From NCBI RefSeq assembly GCF_028331445.1, contig NZ_JAQMHX010000004.1, forward strand, positions 372,001 through 436,000: a stretch of 64,000 bases of DNA, written 5' to 3'. This document shows positions 21,193-31,010 of this stretch, one piece after another. Positions within the stretch are counted from its first letter, which is position 1. Each line of letters starts with the position of its first letter. The translations under genes were made by a program, and so were the position numbers. The DNA is from Candidatus Phyllobacterium onerii (GTDB lineage Bacteria > Pseudomonadota > Alphaproteobacteria > Rhizobiales > Rhizobiaceae). Below the pieces are notes generated by a model, which was given only the letters and a program-made list of their open reading frames with translations, made no database searches and was not told where the DNA came from.

Positions 21193-22293
21193 ATGTCTGA
21201 CACGTCACACCAGAACGATTCTGCCGCCGCTCCCGCAAAGGGAATGTCGGGGCAGGAGAGTGATGCCGAAGGGCAGAGTAGTACCAGAGCGCAAGGTCCA
21301 GAAAAGCGCTCGCTTCTTTCCACCATATTTCCATTTCTGCGCGCTCGCCCCGGTACGTCTCTCAGGGAAGATCTGGACGCGGCCCTGGCCGAAAGCCAAC
21401 ATGGAGACACGGCGTTTTCGCCCGAAGAGCGCGCCATGCTACACAACATCCTGCGCCTGCGGGAGTTGCGGGTCGAGGATGTCATGATCCCGCGCTCCGA
21501 TATTGAGGCCGTAGAGATTTCCACGACACTTGGCGACCTTCTCAAGGTTTTTGAGGAGTCTGGCCATTCGCGTATGCCGGTATTCGCGGAAACACTCGAC
21601 GACCCTCGCGGCATGGTCCACATACGGGATGTGGTCAATCACATCACCAATATTTCACGCGTTAAAACCCCGCGCAGGAGCGTTGCGCGCGCACCGAAAA
21701 CGCCCGTTGCAGCAAAGTTCAACCTCTCCAATGTCGATCTCACCAAGACGATCGCCGATTTAAGCCTCATGCGGCCGGTTCTTTTCGTGCCGCCATCGAT
21801 GCTTGCCAACGATCTGATGGGCCGAATGCAGGCACAACGCATCCAGATTGCTCTTGTCATTGATGAGTATGGCGGAACCGACGGTCTGGTTTCACTGGAA
21901 GACATCGTCGAGATGGTGGTCGGTAATATTGAAGACGAGCATGACGACGATGAAGTGATGCTCGTTGAAGACCCGGAAGGCGTTTTCATTGCCGATGCTC
22001 GCGCCGATCTCGATGAGGTTTCTGAAAAGATCGGAGCTGGATTCGTCGTTGGTGAACACGGTGAGGATGTCGATACCGTGGGGGGACTGATCTTCTCGAT
22101 CCTTGGCCGTATCCCGGTACGGGGCGAGATGGTGCAGGCGGTCCCTGGGTATGAGTTTCACGTGTTGGAAGCTGACCCCCGACGCATTCGCAAGGTACGT
22201 ATTGTGCCTCTACGCCACGCGGCGGAACGCCGCCCAACCCGCCCTGTCAAGCAAGAAGATCCTGCGGATCAGCCGTCGGATGATGGCCAATGA
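21193..22293 (+). CDS. corC: CorC/HlyC-type CBS-domain protein
   Basis: A 366-residue soluble protein with a CBS pair (about residues 95-225, with MIPRSDIEAVE at the beginning) and a C-terminal CorC_HlyC domain (about residues 240-330). It is the cytosolic CorC type without the DUF21 membrane domain. Family members are linked to magnesium/cobalt efflux; in this operon a role in envelope or ribosome homeostasis is also proposed. ATG 21193 follows GAGG, better than the TTG at 21184. Confidence 0.88.
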   Translation: MSDTSHQNDSAAAPAKGMSGQESDAEGQSSTRAQGPEKRSLLSTIFPFLRARPGTSLREDLDAALAESQHGDTAFSPEERAMLHNILRLRELRVEDVMIPRSDIEAVEISTTLGDLLKVFEESGHSRMPVFAETLDDPRGMVHIRDVVNHITNISRVKTPRRSVARAPKTPVAAKFNLSNVDLTKTIADLSLMRPVLFVPPSMLANDLMGRMQAQRIQIALVIDEYGGTDGLVSLEDIVEMVVGNIEDEHDDDEVMLVEDPEGVFIADARADLDEVSEKIGAGFVVGEHGEDVDTVGGLIFSILGRIPVRGEMVQAVPGYEFHVLEADPRRIRKVRIVPLRHAAERRPTRPVKQEDPADQPSDDGQ

Positions 22294-22357
22294 TCATTTT
22301 CCTCGTGTCGCGCCTGTGAATGTTACAATATCCCGAGCCGAAAAAGAGACGGGCGTA

Positions 22358-23944
22358 GTGAAGCGGTTGGCGGGAAAAATCATTCTTCTGTCGGGCTGGA
22401 GGCGGGTTGCGCTGGCGTTCCTTATGGGCGCGCTCGCAAGCTTTGCGCTTCCGCCCTATGATTTCTTTGCCGTTTGTTTCATATCGTTCCCGGTTCTTGT
22501 CTGGCTTATTGATGGGGCCGTCGACAATGCTGGCGCCGGGCCGATCCGCCGTCTCTTACCTGCCGCGATGGTGGGCTGGTGGTTCGGCTTTGGCTATTTC
22601 GTATTCGGGCTTTGGTGGATCGGCAATGCTTTGCTTGTCGACGCTGCCAATTTTGCCTGGGCCATACCTTTCGCCATTCTCGGACTTCCCGCTTTCCTCG
22701 CCATCTTTTATGCCCTTGCGGCAGCGCTCGCACGGCTCTTGTGGAGCGATGGTCTTGGCCGAATATTCGCGCTGTCCTTTGGCTTCGGCATCGCAGAATG
22801 GCTGCGATCGTTCGTTCTGACGGGCTTTCCCTGGAACGCCATAGGCTATGCGGCTATGCCGGTCCCGGTTCTGATGCAATCATCGGTCATCGTCGGGCTG
22901 CTCGCGATGAATGTGCTGGCCGTGATCGTTTTTTCAATGCCTGCGCTGCTGGCAGGTCGGCATGGTCTGAGAACTGGCACTATTCTCGCCCTTGTCCTGA
23001 TATCTGCCCACGTCGGATTCGGCGTCTATCGTCTCAGCCATGCAAAGGTCGAGGCCAAGGGGCTGCAAGTACGTGTGGTCCAACCATCGATCGCGCAGGA
23101 TCTCAAATGGGATGCCGACGCACGGCGGGGCATAATGGATAAATACCTCGCCATGACCGGCGAAGTACCCAAGGGCGGTAAGCCCAAGCCGCAGCTCATC
23201 GTTTGGCCGGAAACAGCAGTTCCTTATATTTTGACGAAAACGCCGGAAGCACTGAAGAGCATTGCCGACATTCTAACGGATGATCAGGTTTTGTTAGCTG
23301 GCGCCATTCGGATGGAAGAGCCCGGCGGCAGTGATGCGCCGCTTTACTACAATTCAATATATTCAATCGACGCCGAGGGAGAAATTACGGGAGCGGCCGA
23401 CAAGGTCCATCTCGTTCCTTTTGGAGAATATGTGCCGCTGGAGAATATTCTGCGCAGGTTTGGCATCAGCGAAGTTATCGAGCTTCCTGGCGGCTTCACA
23501 GCAGCGGCGACGCGTCGTTCGCTTACCGTGAGGGACAATTTCACCGCGTTGCCCCTCATATGTTACGAAGCGATTTTTCCAGCCGAAATGTCTTATGAAG
23601 GTCCGCGTGCCGACGCCATTGTCAACGTCACGAACGATGCTTGGTATGGAGACACTCCCGGTCCTTACCAGCATTTCCGGCAGGCTCAATTGCGCGCTGT
23701 GGAGCAGGGTCTGCCTCTTGTAAGGGCTGCCAACAACGGGCTCTCCGGTGTTGTAGATCCGTATGGCCGAATCATTGATGCATTGGCGCTCGACGCTGTT
23801 GGCGTGATCGATGTCGCACTTCCAACGAAAGTGGAACTACCAATTCGTGCAGGTGCGCGCCATTTTCAATTCTGGATTGTAATTGGCATTGTTCTGGTTG
23901 TAACGCTGGCTTATTTTTTTCGCTATAGGGCGAGGGTTGGTTGA
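22358..23944 (+). CDS. lnt: Apolipoprotein N-acyltransferase
   Basis: Lnt adds the third acyl chain to lipoproteins at the inner membrane, using phospholipid donors. After several N-terminal membrane helices comes the nitrilase-like domain with the catalytic triad in WPETAVPY (Glu), KVHLVPFGEYVP (Lys) and LICYEAIFPAEM (Cys). A final membrane helix closes the protein. Family homology starts near KRLAGKIILLSGWRR, favouring GTG 22358 (528 residues); ATG 22283 would overlap corC and add 25 residues. Confidence 0.93.
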   Translation: MKRLAGKIILLSGWRRVALAFLMGALASFALPPYDFFAVCFISFPVLVWLIDGAVDNAGAGPIRRLLPAAMVGWWFGFGYFVFGLWWIGNALLVDAANFAWAIPFAILGLPAFLAIFYALAAALARLLWSDGLGRIFALSFGFGIAEWLRSFVLTGFPWNAIGYAAMPVPVLMQSSVIVGLLAMNVLAVIVFSMPALLAGRHGLRTGTILALVLISAHVGFGVYRLSHAKVEAKGLQVRVVQPSIAQDLKWDADARRGIMDKYLAMTGEVPKGGKPKPQLIVWPETAVPYILTKTPEALKSIADILTDDQVLLAGAIRMEEPGGSDAPLYYNSIYSIDAEGEITGAADKVHLVPFGEYVPLENILRRFGISEVIELPGGFTAAATRRSLTVRDNFTALPLICYEAIFPAEMSYEGPRADAIVNVTNDAWYGDTPGPYQHFRQAQLRAVEQGLPLVRAANNGLSGVVDPYGRIIDALALDAVGVIDVALPTKVELPIRAGARHFQFWIVIGIVLVVTLAYFFRYRARVG

Positions 23945-24044
23945 CATTTCAGACGTGGACCTATCGAATAAAGCCATATTTGGCCCGTTGATGCATTGAT
24001 GATAAAATTCGTTTTAAGCTTCATTTCATACGAATGAGATTTTT

Positions 24045-24458
24045 ATGACTGATACTAATAAGAAGAGACCGAATCCAGTAGATGTACACGTGGGTGCACG
24101 CATTAGGTTGCGACGCAACATGATTGGATTGAGCCAAGAAAAACTTGGTGAAAGCCTTGGAATAACATTTCAGCAAATTCAGAAGTACGAAAAGGGAATG
24201 AACCGGGTCGGCGCCAGTCGCTTGCAGGCTATTGGCAATATTCTCAATGTACCGGTCACATTTTTCTTCGACGACATGCCCGGACAATCCGACAAGCCCA
24301 AGGGGTTCGAGGAGGAGAGCGAGACCACCTATGTCGTCGGCTTCCTCAATAGTTCCGAGGGGATTCAGCTTGCCCGTGCATTTGCGAAAATCGGCGATGC
24401 CAAGATAAGGCGGAAAATTCTTGATCTTGTCCGTACGTTGGGTCACGAAGAGGAATAA
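24045..24458 (+). CDS. XRE-family helix-turn-helix regulator upstream of metK
   Basis: A 137-residue regulator with one N-terminal XRE domain (about residues 15-70, including GLSQEKLGESLGITFQQIQKYEKG) and a short alpha-helical C-terminus. This small cytoplasmic type is typical of Alphaproteobacteria and lies between lnt and metK in related genomes. The target is unknown; metK control is an inference from position. ATG 24045 has a weak ribosome binding context. Confidence 0.88.
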   Translation: MTDTNKKRPNPVDVHVGARIRLRRNMIGLSQEKLGESLGITFQQIQKYEKGMNRVGASRLQAIGNILNVPVTFFFDDMPGQSDKPKGFEEESETTYVVGFLNSSEGIQLARAFAKIGDAKIRRKILDLVRTLGHEEE

Positions 24459-24639
24459 TCGGCTGAAATGCGTGTTCGGACACTAAAGCGCATTTCGACG
24501 TTTTAGAAAAAAATTCTCAAACTGCCATTTGTTTAAAAACGAAAGCAATTGACTGATCCTCTCGACCTTGGCAAAGACTACGCTGCCCAATTCAGACTTT
24601 GCTGATTGAGCATTCGTTCGCTTTCAAGAGGGGTTCCCC
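24459..24639 (+). promoter_or_regulatory. metK leader with hairpin over the ribosome binding site
   Basis: The 181-base gap before metK carries an A/T-rich stretch near 24505-24545 and no RNA family I can name. Just before the GTG start, GGGGTTCCCC could form a small hairpin in which the purine half is the ribosome binding sequence AGAGGGG. It does not match the SAM-II or SAM/SAH riboswitch consensus as far as I can judge by eye. Confidence 0.25.
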
Positions 24640-25905
24640 GTGACACGCAGTTCTTATCTTTTTACCAGTGAGTCCGTATCTGAAGGTCATCCAGACAAAG
24701 TCTGTGACCGCATTTCCGATGAAATCGTAGACATGATCTACAAAGAGGCAAAGAAAACGGGCGTTGACCCGTGGACTGTGCGCATTGCTTGCGAAACGCT
24801 GGCAACCACCAACCGCGTCGTGATCGCCGGCGAAGTGCGTGTGCCTGACACATTGCTGAAGAAAGACAAGGACGGCGTCGTGTTGAAAGACGCCAAGGGA
24901 CATCCGGTAATCAATCCCTCGCGCTTCCGCGCCGCTGCCCGCCGCGCCATTCGCGACATCGGTTATGAGCAGGACGGTTTCAACTGGAAGACGGCAAAGA
25001 TCGAAGTGCTCCTGCATCCACAATCAGCTGATATAGCGCAGGGCGTTGACAATGCTGCCGACCGCCAGGGTGAAGAAGGTGCTGGCGATCAAGGCATCAT
25101 GTTCGGCTATGCCTGCCGTGAAACACCAGACCTGATGCCAGCTCCGATCTATTATTCCCACAAAATTCTGGAACTTCTGGCTAGTGCTCGCCACAAGGGC
25201 GAAGGCGAGGCTGGTAAGCTCGGACCGGATGCCAAGAGCCAGGTTACTGTGCGATATGTGGACGGCGTTGCAGCCGAAGCTACGCAGATCGTGCTTTCGA
25301 CGCAGCATATGGATGCGAGCTGGGATTCCAAGAAGGTTCGCAAGGTCGTGGAGCCGTATATCCGCGAAGCGATGGGCGATCTGAAGATCGCGGACGATTG
25401 TGTCTGGTACATCAATCCTACCGGCAAGTTCGTTATCGGCGGGCCTGATGGGGATGCCGGTCTGACGGGCCGCAAGATCATCGTCGACACGTATGGTGGC
25501 GCCGCGCCCCATGGCGGTGGTGCATTCTCAGGCAAGGATACGACCAAGGTCGATCGTTCCGCCGCTTATGCCGCCCGCTATCTTGCGAAGAACGTCGTTG
25601 CTGCCGGGTTTGCCGATCGCTGCACGATCCAGCTCTCCTATGCAATTGGCGTTGCCCAGCCGCTGTCGGTATATGTTGATCTGCATGGAACCGGCAGCGT
25701 GAATGAGGATCAAGTGGAAGCCGCGCTTCGCAAGGTCATGGATCTCTCACCAAGCGGCATCCGCAAGCATCTCGACCTCAACAAGCCGATCTATGCCAAG
25801 ACGTCCGCCTATGGCCATTTCGGTCGCAAGCCCGGCCGCGACGGCTCCTTCTCCTGGGAGAAGACCGATCTGGCCAAGCAGTTGAAGTCCGCTCTGGCCG
25901 CTTGA
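24640..25905 (+). CDS. metK: S-adenosylmethionine synthetase
   Basis: MetK makes S-adenosylmethionine from methionine and ATP. The 421-residue protein has the [16 protein letters not shown]-terminal signature, the flexible-loop region with the alphaproteobacterial insert, and [15 protein letters not shown]. It is longer than the ~385-residue enterobacterial enzyme, as usual in Alphaproteobacteria. The start is GTG at 24640 after AAGAGGGG. trmB follows seventeen bases later and uses the product. Confidence 0.97.
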   Translation: MTRSSYLFTSESVSEGHPDKVCDRISDEIVDMIYKEAKKTGVDPWTVRIACETLATTNRVVIAGEVRVPDTLLKKDKDGVVLKDAKGHPVINPSRFRAAARRAIRDIGYEQDGFNWKTAKIEVLLHPQSADIAQGVDNAADRQGEEGAGDQGIMFGYACRETPDLMPAPIYYSHKILELLASARHKGEGEAGKLGPDAKSQVTVRYVDGVAAEATQIVLSTQHMDASWDSKKVRKVVEPYIREAMGDLKIADDCVWYINPTGKFVIGGPDGDAGLTGRKIIVDTYGGAAPHGGGAFSGKDTTKVDRSAAYAARYLAKNVVAAGFADRCTIQLSYAIGVAQPLSVYVDLHGTGSVNEDQVEAALRKVMDLSPSGIRKHLDLNKPIYAKTSAYGHFGRKPGRDGSFSWEKTDLAKQLKSALAA

Positions 25906-25922
25906 GCGGCCATTGCAATCCT

Positions 25923-26621
25923 ATGACGGAGACACGGCGCGAGCGTTCAACGGAGGCATTCTTCGGTAGAAGAAGCGGTAAAGCGTTGCGTCCTTTGCAG
26001 CGCTCCATCCGCGATGAACTCTTGCCGCTGCTCAAACTCGATATTGGTGCGCCGGCACCCGACGACCTCCGCAGTTTGTTTTCTGCGGAGGTCGAAACGG
26101 TTCGGATGGAAATTGGCTTTGGCGGCGGCGAACACCTCTTGCACGAGGCGCGGCGTTGTCCGATATCCGGTTTCATCGGCGTGGAGCCGTTCGTCAACAG
26201 CATGGCGAAACTCGTCGTCGATCTCCATGATGACCCGATACTGAACATTCGGCTCTATGATGATGATGCAACACAGGTCCTCGACTGGTTGCCGGACAAC
26301 TCTCTGGATGGCATTGATCTGTTCTATCCCGATCCATGGCCGAAGAAGAAGCACTGGAAACGCCGCTTCGTGAGCCAGAAGAATCTCGACCGTTTTGCCC
26401 GCGTACTGAAGTCCGGGAGTCGTTTCCGGTTTGCTTCCGACATCGACACCTATGTGAACTGGACACTGCAACATTGCCAAGCGCACGGACAATTTGAGTG
26501 GCAGGCGAAGACTTCGGCCGACTGGCATACACCCTACGAAGCGTGGCCGGGCACTCGTTACGAACAAAAAGCCCATCGTGAAGGCCGTATCGGTGCTTAC
26601 CTGACCTTTTTGCGTCTGTAA
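25923..26621 (+). CDS. trmB: tRNA (guanine-N7-)-methyltransferase
   Basis: TrmB makes m7G46 in the tRNA variable loop using S-adenosylmethionine. The 232-residue protein has the SAM-binding [12 protein letters not shown] motif and the catalytic [17 protein letters not shown] segment. I chose ATG 25923 (MTETRRER), where homology begins; a TTG at 25902 overlapping the metK stop is possible. It ends the conserved metK block. Confidence 0.94.
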   Translation: MTETRRERSTEAFFGRRSGKALRPLQRSIRDELLPLLKLDIGAPAPDDLRSLFSAEVETVRMEIGFGGGEHLLHEARRCPISGFIGVEPFVNSMAKLVVDLHDDPILNIRLYDDDATQVLDWLPDNSLDGIDLFYPDPWPKKKHWKRRFVSQKNLDRFARVLKSGSRFRFASDIDTYVNWTLQHCQAHGQFEWQAKTSADWHTPYEAWPGTRYEQKAHREGRIGAYLTFLRL

Positions 26622-26663
26622 TACCAATCTACAATGCGATCGTGTTTAGTTCTTCATTTCGCG

Positions 26664-26685
26664 TGACAGCTTCCTGACAGTTTCC
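26664..26685. promoter_or_regulatory. Tandem 11-bp direct repeat upstream of the tct operon (PHO-box-like)
   Basis: TGACAGCTTCC is followed immediately by TGACAGTTTCC. On the opposite strand this reads CTGTCA-N5-CTGTCA, the spacing and half-sites of a PHO box, and the period of one helical turn is typical for OmpR-family regulators. It lies 174 bases before tctC. The binding protein is not known; no TctD/TctE genes are in the window. Confidence 0.4.
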
Positions 26686-26858
26686 TAGTATCATTTTAAG
26701 GATGAGGAGACCGCTGGGAGGCTGTCCGTATATTAAAGTTATAGAACCAGGGACTTTGGCATCTGCCATCCGGTTCAATGCGCTTTGGCATCTTCCCGTT
26801 TTCTTCAGTATCTATCAAAAACAGACGGCCGATGGCCGTCATGGGAGGGATTTCCAGA

Positions 26859-27809
26859 ATGCGTAGAATCTTGCTTGCCTGTGTTGCCGCCGGGGCGATG
26901 GTCCTGTCCAGCCAGGCCTTCGCCGCCGATTATAAGATCATGGCTCCAGCAGCACCAGGTGGCGGTTGGGATCAGACTGCTCGCACGATCCAGAGTTCAC
27001 TGCAGGATGAAAAAATTTCCGGCAGCGTGCAGGTCGTGAACGTGCCCGGTGCGGGCGGTACCATTGGCCTTGCTCAGTTCGCCAACTCGGCAAAGGGTGA
27101 TCCTTCGCAGCTCATGGTTGGCGGCTACGTCATGGTGGGCGCCATTTTGACGAACGCATCCCCTGTAACGCTCGATCAGGTTACTCCGATCGCTCGCCTG
27201 ACAGGTGAGTTCGAGGCTGTGGTTGTTCCGGCTGCGTCGCCGATCAAGACGATGGCTGAACTGGTTGAAAAGCTGAAGGCTGATCCAGGAGCGGTTTCCT
27301 GGGCCGGTGGCTCGGCCGGCGGCACTGATCAGATCACAGCTGGTCTGATTGCAAAGGCTGTTGGCGTCGATCCAACAAAGATCAATTACGTTGCCTTCTC
27401 CGGTGGTGGTGAAGCTTTGGCTGCACTCCTTGGCGGACAGGTTACGGTCGGCATTTCCGGTTACGGCGAATTCGAATCGCAGATCAAATCCGGCGCTCTG
27501 CGCATCATTGGCATTTCCAGCGATGCAAAGGTTGAAGGCATCGATGCGCCGACCTTCAAGGAGGGCGGGGTGGATGTCGCTATCCAGAATTGGCGTATGA
27601 TCGCGGCCCCTCCCGGTATCACACCGGAACAGGAAGCTGCGATCAGTGCAGACGTTGAAAAACTGGCAAAGTCGAAAACCTGGCAGGAACAGCTAAAAGC
27701 CAAGGGCTGGGCCGACACGTACCTTGCCGGTGACGAGTTCAAAGCTCAGCTGAAAAAGGATACCGACGCAACAGCAGCTATCCTGAAAGATATTGGCCTC
27801 GTGAAATGA
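26859..27809 (+). CDS. tctC: Tripartite tricarboxylate transporter substrate-binding protein
   Basis: A 316-residue periplasmic binding protein of the Bug/TctC family that would capture citrate or another carboxylate for the TctAB membrane pair. It has a clear signal peptide (RRILLACVAAGAMVLSSQAFA, cut before AD) and the family APAAPGGGWDQTAR segment right after it. The upstream frame is open to 26778 but GGGAGGG and the signal peptide support ATG 26859. It is first in a tctCBA operon and overlaps tctB by four bases. Confidence 0.92.
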   Translation: MRRILLACVAAGAMVLSSQAFAADYKIMAPAAPGGGWDQTARTIQSSLQDEKISGSVQVVNVPGAGGTIGLAQFANSAKGDPSQLMVGGYVMVGAILTNASPVTLDQVTPIARLTGEFEAVVVPAASPIKTMAELVEKLKADPGAVSWAGGSAGGTDQITAGLIAKAVGVDPTKINYVAFSGGGEALAALLGGQVTVGISGYGEFESQIKSGALRIIGISSDAKVEGIDAPTFKEGGVDVAIQNWRMIAAPPGITPEQEAAISADVEKLAKSKTWQEQLKAKGWADTYLAGDEFKAQLKKDTDATAAILKDIGLVK

Positions 27810-28288
27810 CACAAGAGACACCGAGTTCCGAAGCGCGCCGCCCCGATCGGGCGGCGCTGGCAATTGCCGCTGGTATCGCAGTTGTTGCTGCGATAATTGC
27901 CTATAGTACGGCCACCGCCGTTGGCGGCAGCGCGACACGCATCGGTCCCGCGGTTTTCCCTTATACGATTGCCGGCGGTCTTTTTATTCTTGCGATCTGG
28001 ACCGCGTTTGAGGCAATGCGCGGTGATTTCCCTAAACGTGAGGAACAGCAGATCCAGCCTGTTGTCTGGATCGTGGGTGGTCTCATCGCCCAGATGGTGC
28101 TTTTGCATATAACGGGCTTTGCCATTGCGACCGGACTGCTTTTCGCCGCTACTGCGCGCGGCTTCGGCAAGGGACCGCTCTGGATGACAATTCCAGTCGG
28201 TATTGTTTTGTCATTTGTAATCTGGGTCATTTTTGCCAAGGGACTGCAGTTGTCCCTTCCGGCTGGACCGCTCGAACGTCTCATTTAA
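27806..28288 (+). CDS. tctB: Tripartite tricarboxylate transporter small membrane subunit
   Basis: A 160-residue protein with four hydrophobic segments after a charged N-terminus, matching TctB in size and position. It pairs with TctA in the inner membrane to form a cation-coupled symporter. It overlaps tctC by ATGA and tctA starts nine bases after its stop. TctB sequences diverge strongly; the call leans on topology and operon context. Confidence 0.88.
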   Translation: MTQETPSSEARRPDRAALAIAAGIAVVAAIIAYSTATAVGGSATRIGPAVFPYTIAGGLFILAIWTAFEAMRGDFPKREEQQIQPVVWIVGGLIAQMVLLHITGFAIATGLLFAATARGFGKGPLWMTIPVGIVLSFVIWVIFAKGLQLSLPAGPLERLI

Positions 28289-28297
28289 GGACCGGCT

Positions 28298-29815
28298 ATG
28301 GATAGTTTTACCCTACTGGCACATGGTTTTGCCGTCGCATTCCAGCCGTTCAATCTGCTTTATGCGCTCATTGGCGTAACATTGGGTACGGCCGTTGGCG
28401 TTCTGCCCGGCATTGGACCAGCTCTTACGGTCGCGTTGTTGCTGCCGGTTACTTACAAGCTCGATCCTGCAGGTTCGCTGATTATGTTTGCCGGTATCTA
28501 CTATGGCGGCATGTATGGCGGGTCAACCACGTCGATTCTTTTGAACACGCCAGGGGAGAGCGCATCGATCGTCACTGCGCTCGAAGGCAACAAGATGGCC
28601 CGTGCAGGGCGAGGTGGTCCCGCCTTGGCGACAGCCGCGATCGGTTCCTTCGTGGCGGGGTTAATCGCGACCATGGCGCTGGCGCTGATTGCTCCGACCA
28701 TTGTCAAATTTGCGCTTTCCTTTGGCGAGGCCGAATATTTTGCCCTGATGATGCTGGCTTTCATGACGGTTTCGGCAGCTTTTGGCGATTCCACCTTGCG
28801 TGGATTGACTGCGCTGTTCATTGGCCTCGCGCTTGGTTTGATAGGAGCCGACGGTCTGTCGGGACAAGTGCGCCTGGGCTTCGGCATCCCTGATCTGACC
28901 GATGGCGTCGAGATTACAACGCTTGCCGTTGCCTTGTTTGCGATTGGTGAAACATTGAGTGTCGCTGCATCGAAAAGCACCGGCGAAGGAAAAATCGAGC
29001 CCGTCAAAGGGTCAGTCTGGATGAACAGGGAAGACTGGTCACGCTCCTGGAAACCCTGGCTTCGCGGAACATTTATCGGTTTCCCGATCGGAGCGATGCC
29101 AGCGGGCGGTGCCGAAATCGGTACGTTTCTGTCTTATTCGGTAGAGAAGCAACTTTCGAAAAAGCCTGAAGAATTCGGCCACGGTGCCATTGAAGGTGTC
29201 GCCGGTCCCGAGGCCGCCAACAATGCATCGGCCGCAGGCACACTTGTTCCCCTGCTGACGCTTGGTCTTCCGACAAGCGCGACGGCCGCAATCATGCTGG
29301 CGGGATTCCAGCAGTTCGGTTTGCAGCCCGGTCCGCTGTTGTTCGCAACCAATCCGCAGCTGGTCTGGGGTTTGATCGCCAGCCTGCTCGTGGCCAATTT
29401 CATGTTGCTGGTCCTGAATTTGCCGCTGGTCGGATTATGGGTCCGGTTGCTATCCATCCCAAGGCATTGGCTTTATGCCGGTATCCTGGTCTTTGCGACA
29501 CTCGGAACCATTGGCGCCAATCCCTCGACATTCGAGCTAGGCATGTTGCTGCTATTTGGCCTGCTCGGCTATTTTCTGCGGCTTTTTGGCTATCCGATTG
29601 CACCGGTGGTCGTGGGACTGATTCTAGGACCCATGGCGGAGATCCATTTCCGCCGCGCACTGCAGATCAGTCAGGGTGATTTCACCGTCTTTGTCGGGTC
29701 GCCCATATCGGTGATACTGCTGTTGCTTGCAGTATGCGCAGTTGTCGTCCCGCTTATCCTGCGGGCGCGAGGCAAGGGTAAAGTCCTGGCCGCCCTCGCG
29801 GCGAACGAGGATTGA
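28298..29815 (+). CDS. tctA: Tripartite tricarboxylate transporter large membrane subunit
   Basis: A 505-residue polytopic membrane protein with about eleven helices. The conserved TctA motif [17 protein letters not shown] is near residue 32, and [17 protein letters not shown] near 70. It is the main translocation subunit. The start ATG 28298 follows AAGGACCGGCT. Substrate is undetermined; citrate is only the founding example. The three-gene transporter interrupts the trmB-rimP neighbourhood seen in relatives. Confidence 0.94.
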   Translation: MDSFTLLAHGFAVAFQPFNLLYALIGVTLGTAVGVLPGIGPALTVALLLPVTYKLDPAGSLIMFAGIYYGGMYGGSTTSILLNTPGESASIVTALEGNKMARAGRGGPALATAAIGSFVAGLIATMALALIAPTIVKFALSFGEAEYFALMMLAFMTVSAAFGDSTLRGLTALFIGLALGLIGADGLSGQVRLGFGIPDLTDGVEITTLAVALFAIGETLSVAASKSTGEGKIEPVKGSVWMNREDWSRSWKPWLRGTFIGFPIGAMPAGGAEIGTFLSYSVEKQLSKKPEEFGHGAIEGVAGPEAANNASAAGTLVPLLTLGLPTSATAAIMLAGFQQFGLQPGPLLFATNPQLVWGLIASLLVANFMLLVLNLPLVGLWVRLLSIPRHWLYAGILVFATLGTIGANPSTFELGMLLLFGLLGYFLRLFGYPIAPVVVGLILGPMAEIHFRRALQISQGDFTVFVGSPISVILLLLAVCAVVVPLILRARGKGKVLAALAANED

Positions 29816-29843
29816 GAAGGTCTGCTAATCCGTCTACCGGAGA

Positions 29844-30008
29844 TTAGCGCCGGTAGATGGATTTGAACTGTACTGGATCGATGCCGAGCGCACGAAGGTC
29901 AGACGCGACGGGCTGGTGGCCAAGTCGAGTAGCTTCGGCGACAGCAACCGCACTTCCGAACGCGCGGAAGAAGTTGCCGATCTTCGAAAGCTGTTGAGTT
30001 TTGGACAT
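29844..30008 (-). CDS. Small conserved-looking protein, 54 residues
   Basis: This short minus-strand gene reads MSKTQQLSKIGNFFRAFGSA through to LGIDPVQFKSIYRR. AAGGAT sits seven bases before the ATG. The amphipathic N-terminal helix and the DLRALGID...F..I..RR ending resemble small proteins common in Rhizobiales, related in style to DUF1127-like proteins but not clearly that family. It is convergent with tctA; a CTACCGG/CCGGTAG inverted repeat (29834-29856) spans its stop and could terminate both. Function is unknown. Confidence 0.55.
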   Translation of the reverse strand: MSKTQQLSKIGNFFRAFGSAVAVAEATRLGHQPVASDLRALGIDPVQFKSIYRR

Positions 30009-30212
30009 TTTTTTATCCTTTTATCTATATTGCACTGCAGCATAGATAGGATGAACGAGCTGATATATTTAGGTCCAACAATGCAGGGCAGCCATGCGAA
30101 AACGCATGACGAGATTGGCGTCTGTAAACAACTCAGCAGAAAATCACCTCTGCGCTTGAAACTCGCGCACCATTTCGGTATATAAGCGTCATATTCTTGG
30201 TCGATAGAACAG

Positions 30213-30243
30213 GAGTGGGTCCAGACCGGTCCCGCTCTTTTTT
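30213..30243 (+). terminator. Intrinsic-terminator-like hairpin in the rimP leader
   Basis: GAGTGGG and CCCGCTC form a seven-pair stem (one T-G pair) around an eleven-base loop, followed by six T. It lies 34 bases before the rimP start, on the coding strand, so it could act as an attenuator of the rimP-nusA operon, whose NusA product influences such terminators. That autoregulation is inference. Confidence 0.5.
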
Positions 30244-30276
30244 GTTTCTTAAGGCCGAAACAGGGAAAATCTTTGC

Positions 30277-30945
30277 GTGACAGACGACGCTGATACGAAA
30301 CAGGAAATGGCCCCGGTAGAGGGTACGGACGAGCGGATCATTACTGAAACGGGTATTGATTCCCGCGTTGCCGGTATCATTGAACCGGTGCTGCAGTCGA
30401 TCGGCTTTCGGTTGGTACGCGCCCGGCTTTCCGGTCTCAATGGCTTGACGCTGCAGATCATGGCCGAGCGCCACGATGGCACGATGACCGTGGAAGATTG
30501 TGAACTCGTCAGTCGAACATTGTCACCGGTGCTCGATGTCGAGGATCCAATCGACCGGAACTATCATCTCGAAGTGTCCTCACCTGGTATTGACCGGCCG
30601 TTGGTGCGCAAATCAGATTTTACCAAATGGATCGGCCATATCGCCAAGATAGATACGTCAGCCGTTCACGAAGGACGCAAAAAGTTTCGCGGCCGCATAG
30701 CCGAGGTTTCCGCCGAAGGTGTCACGGTCGAGAGCGACCAGGCAAGCTATGGCGACAAACCAGTCGTGGAGGTCCCGTTCGAACTGATTTCGGATGCACG
30801 GCTTGTCCTGACGGACGACCTCATTCGTGATGCGCTGCGCCGCGACAAGGATCTGCGCGAAGGCCGGATCCCGGAAGATAGTGCTGGCCAGGCAGACGAG
30901 GCGGAAGCTTCGACGGCTGGGCAGGAACAGACAAAACAGGATTGA
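30277..30945 (+). CDS. rimP: Ribosome maturation factor RimP
   Basis: RimP assists 30S subunit assembly. The 222-residue protein has the N-terminal alpha/beta domain (about residues 20-105, with the [14 protein letters not shown] signature) and the SH3-like C-terminal domain, then an acidic tail of about 30 residues that is longer than in E. coli. The start is GTG at 30277. It opens the rimP-nusA-ylxR-infB-rbfA-truB-rpsO-pnp operon. Confidence 0.94.
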   Translation: MTDDADTKQEMAPVEGTDERIITETGIDSRVAGIIEPVLQSIGFRLVRARLSGLNGLTLQIMAERHDGTMTVEDCELVSRTLSPVLDVEDPIDRNYHLEVSSPGIDRPLVRKSDFTKWIGHIAKIDTSAVHEGRKKFRGRIAEVSAEGVTVESDQASYGDKPVVEVPFELISDARLVLTDDLIRDALRRDKDLREGRIPEDSAGQADEAEASTAGQEQTKQD

Positions 30946-31010
30946 TATTTCATACGCCCGCAGAAGCAATGCGGCGATGAACCCCAAAGGGGAACTTCAA
31001 GGAGAAGAAC

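Noticed and set aside
24459..24639. SAM riboswitch upstream of metK
   Set aside because: No recognisable SAM-I, SAM-II or SAM/SAH core was visible; only a small hairpin at the ribosome site.
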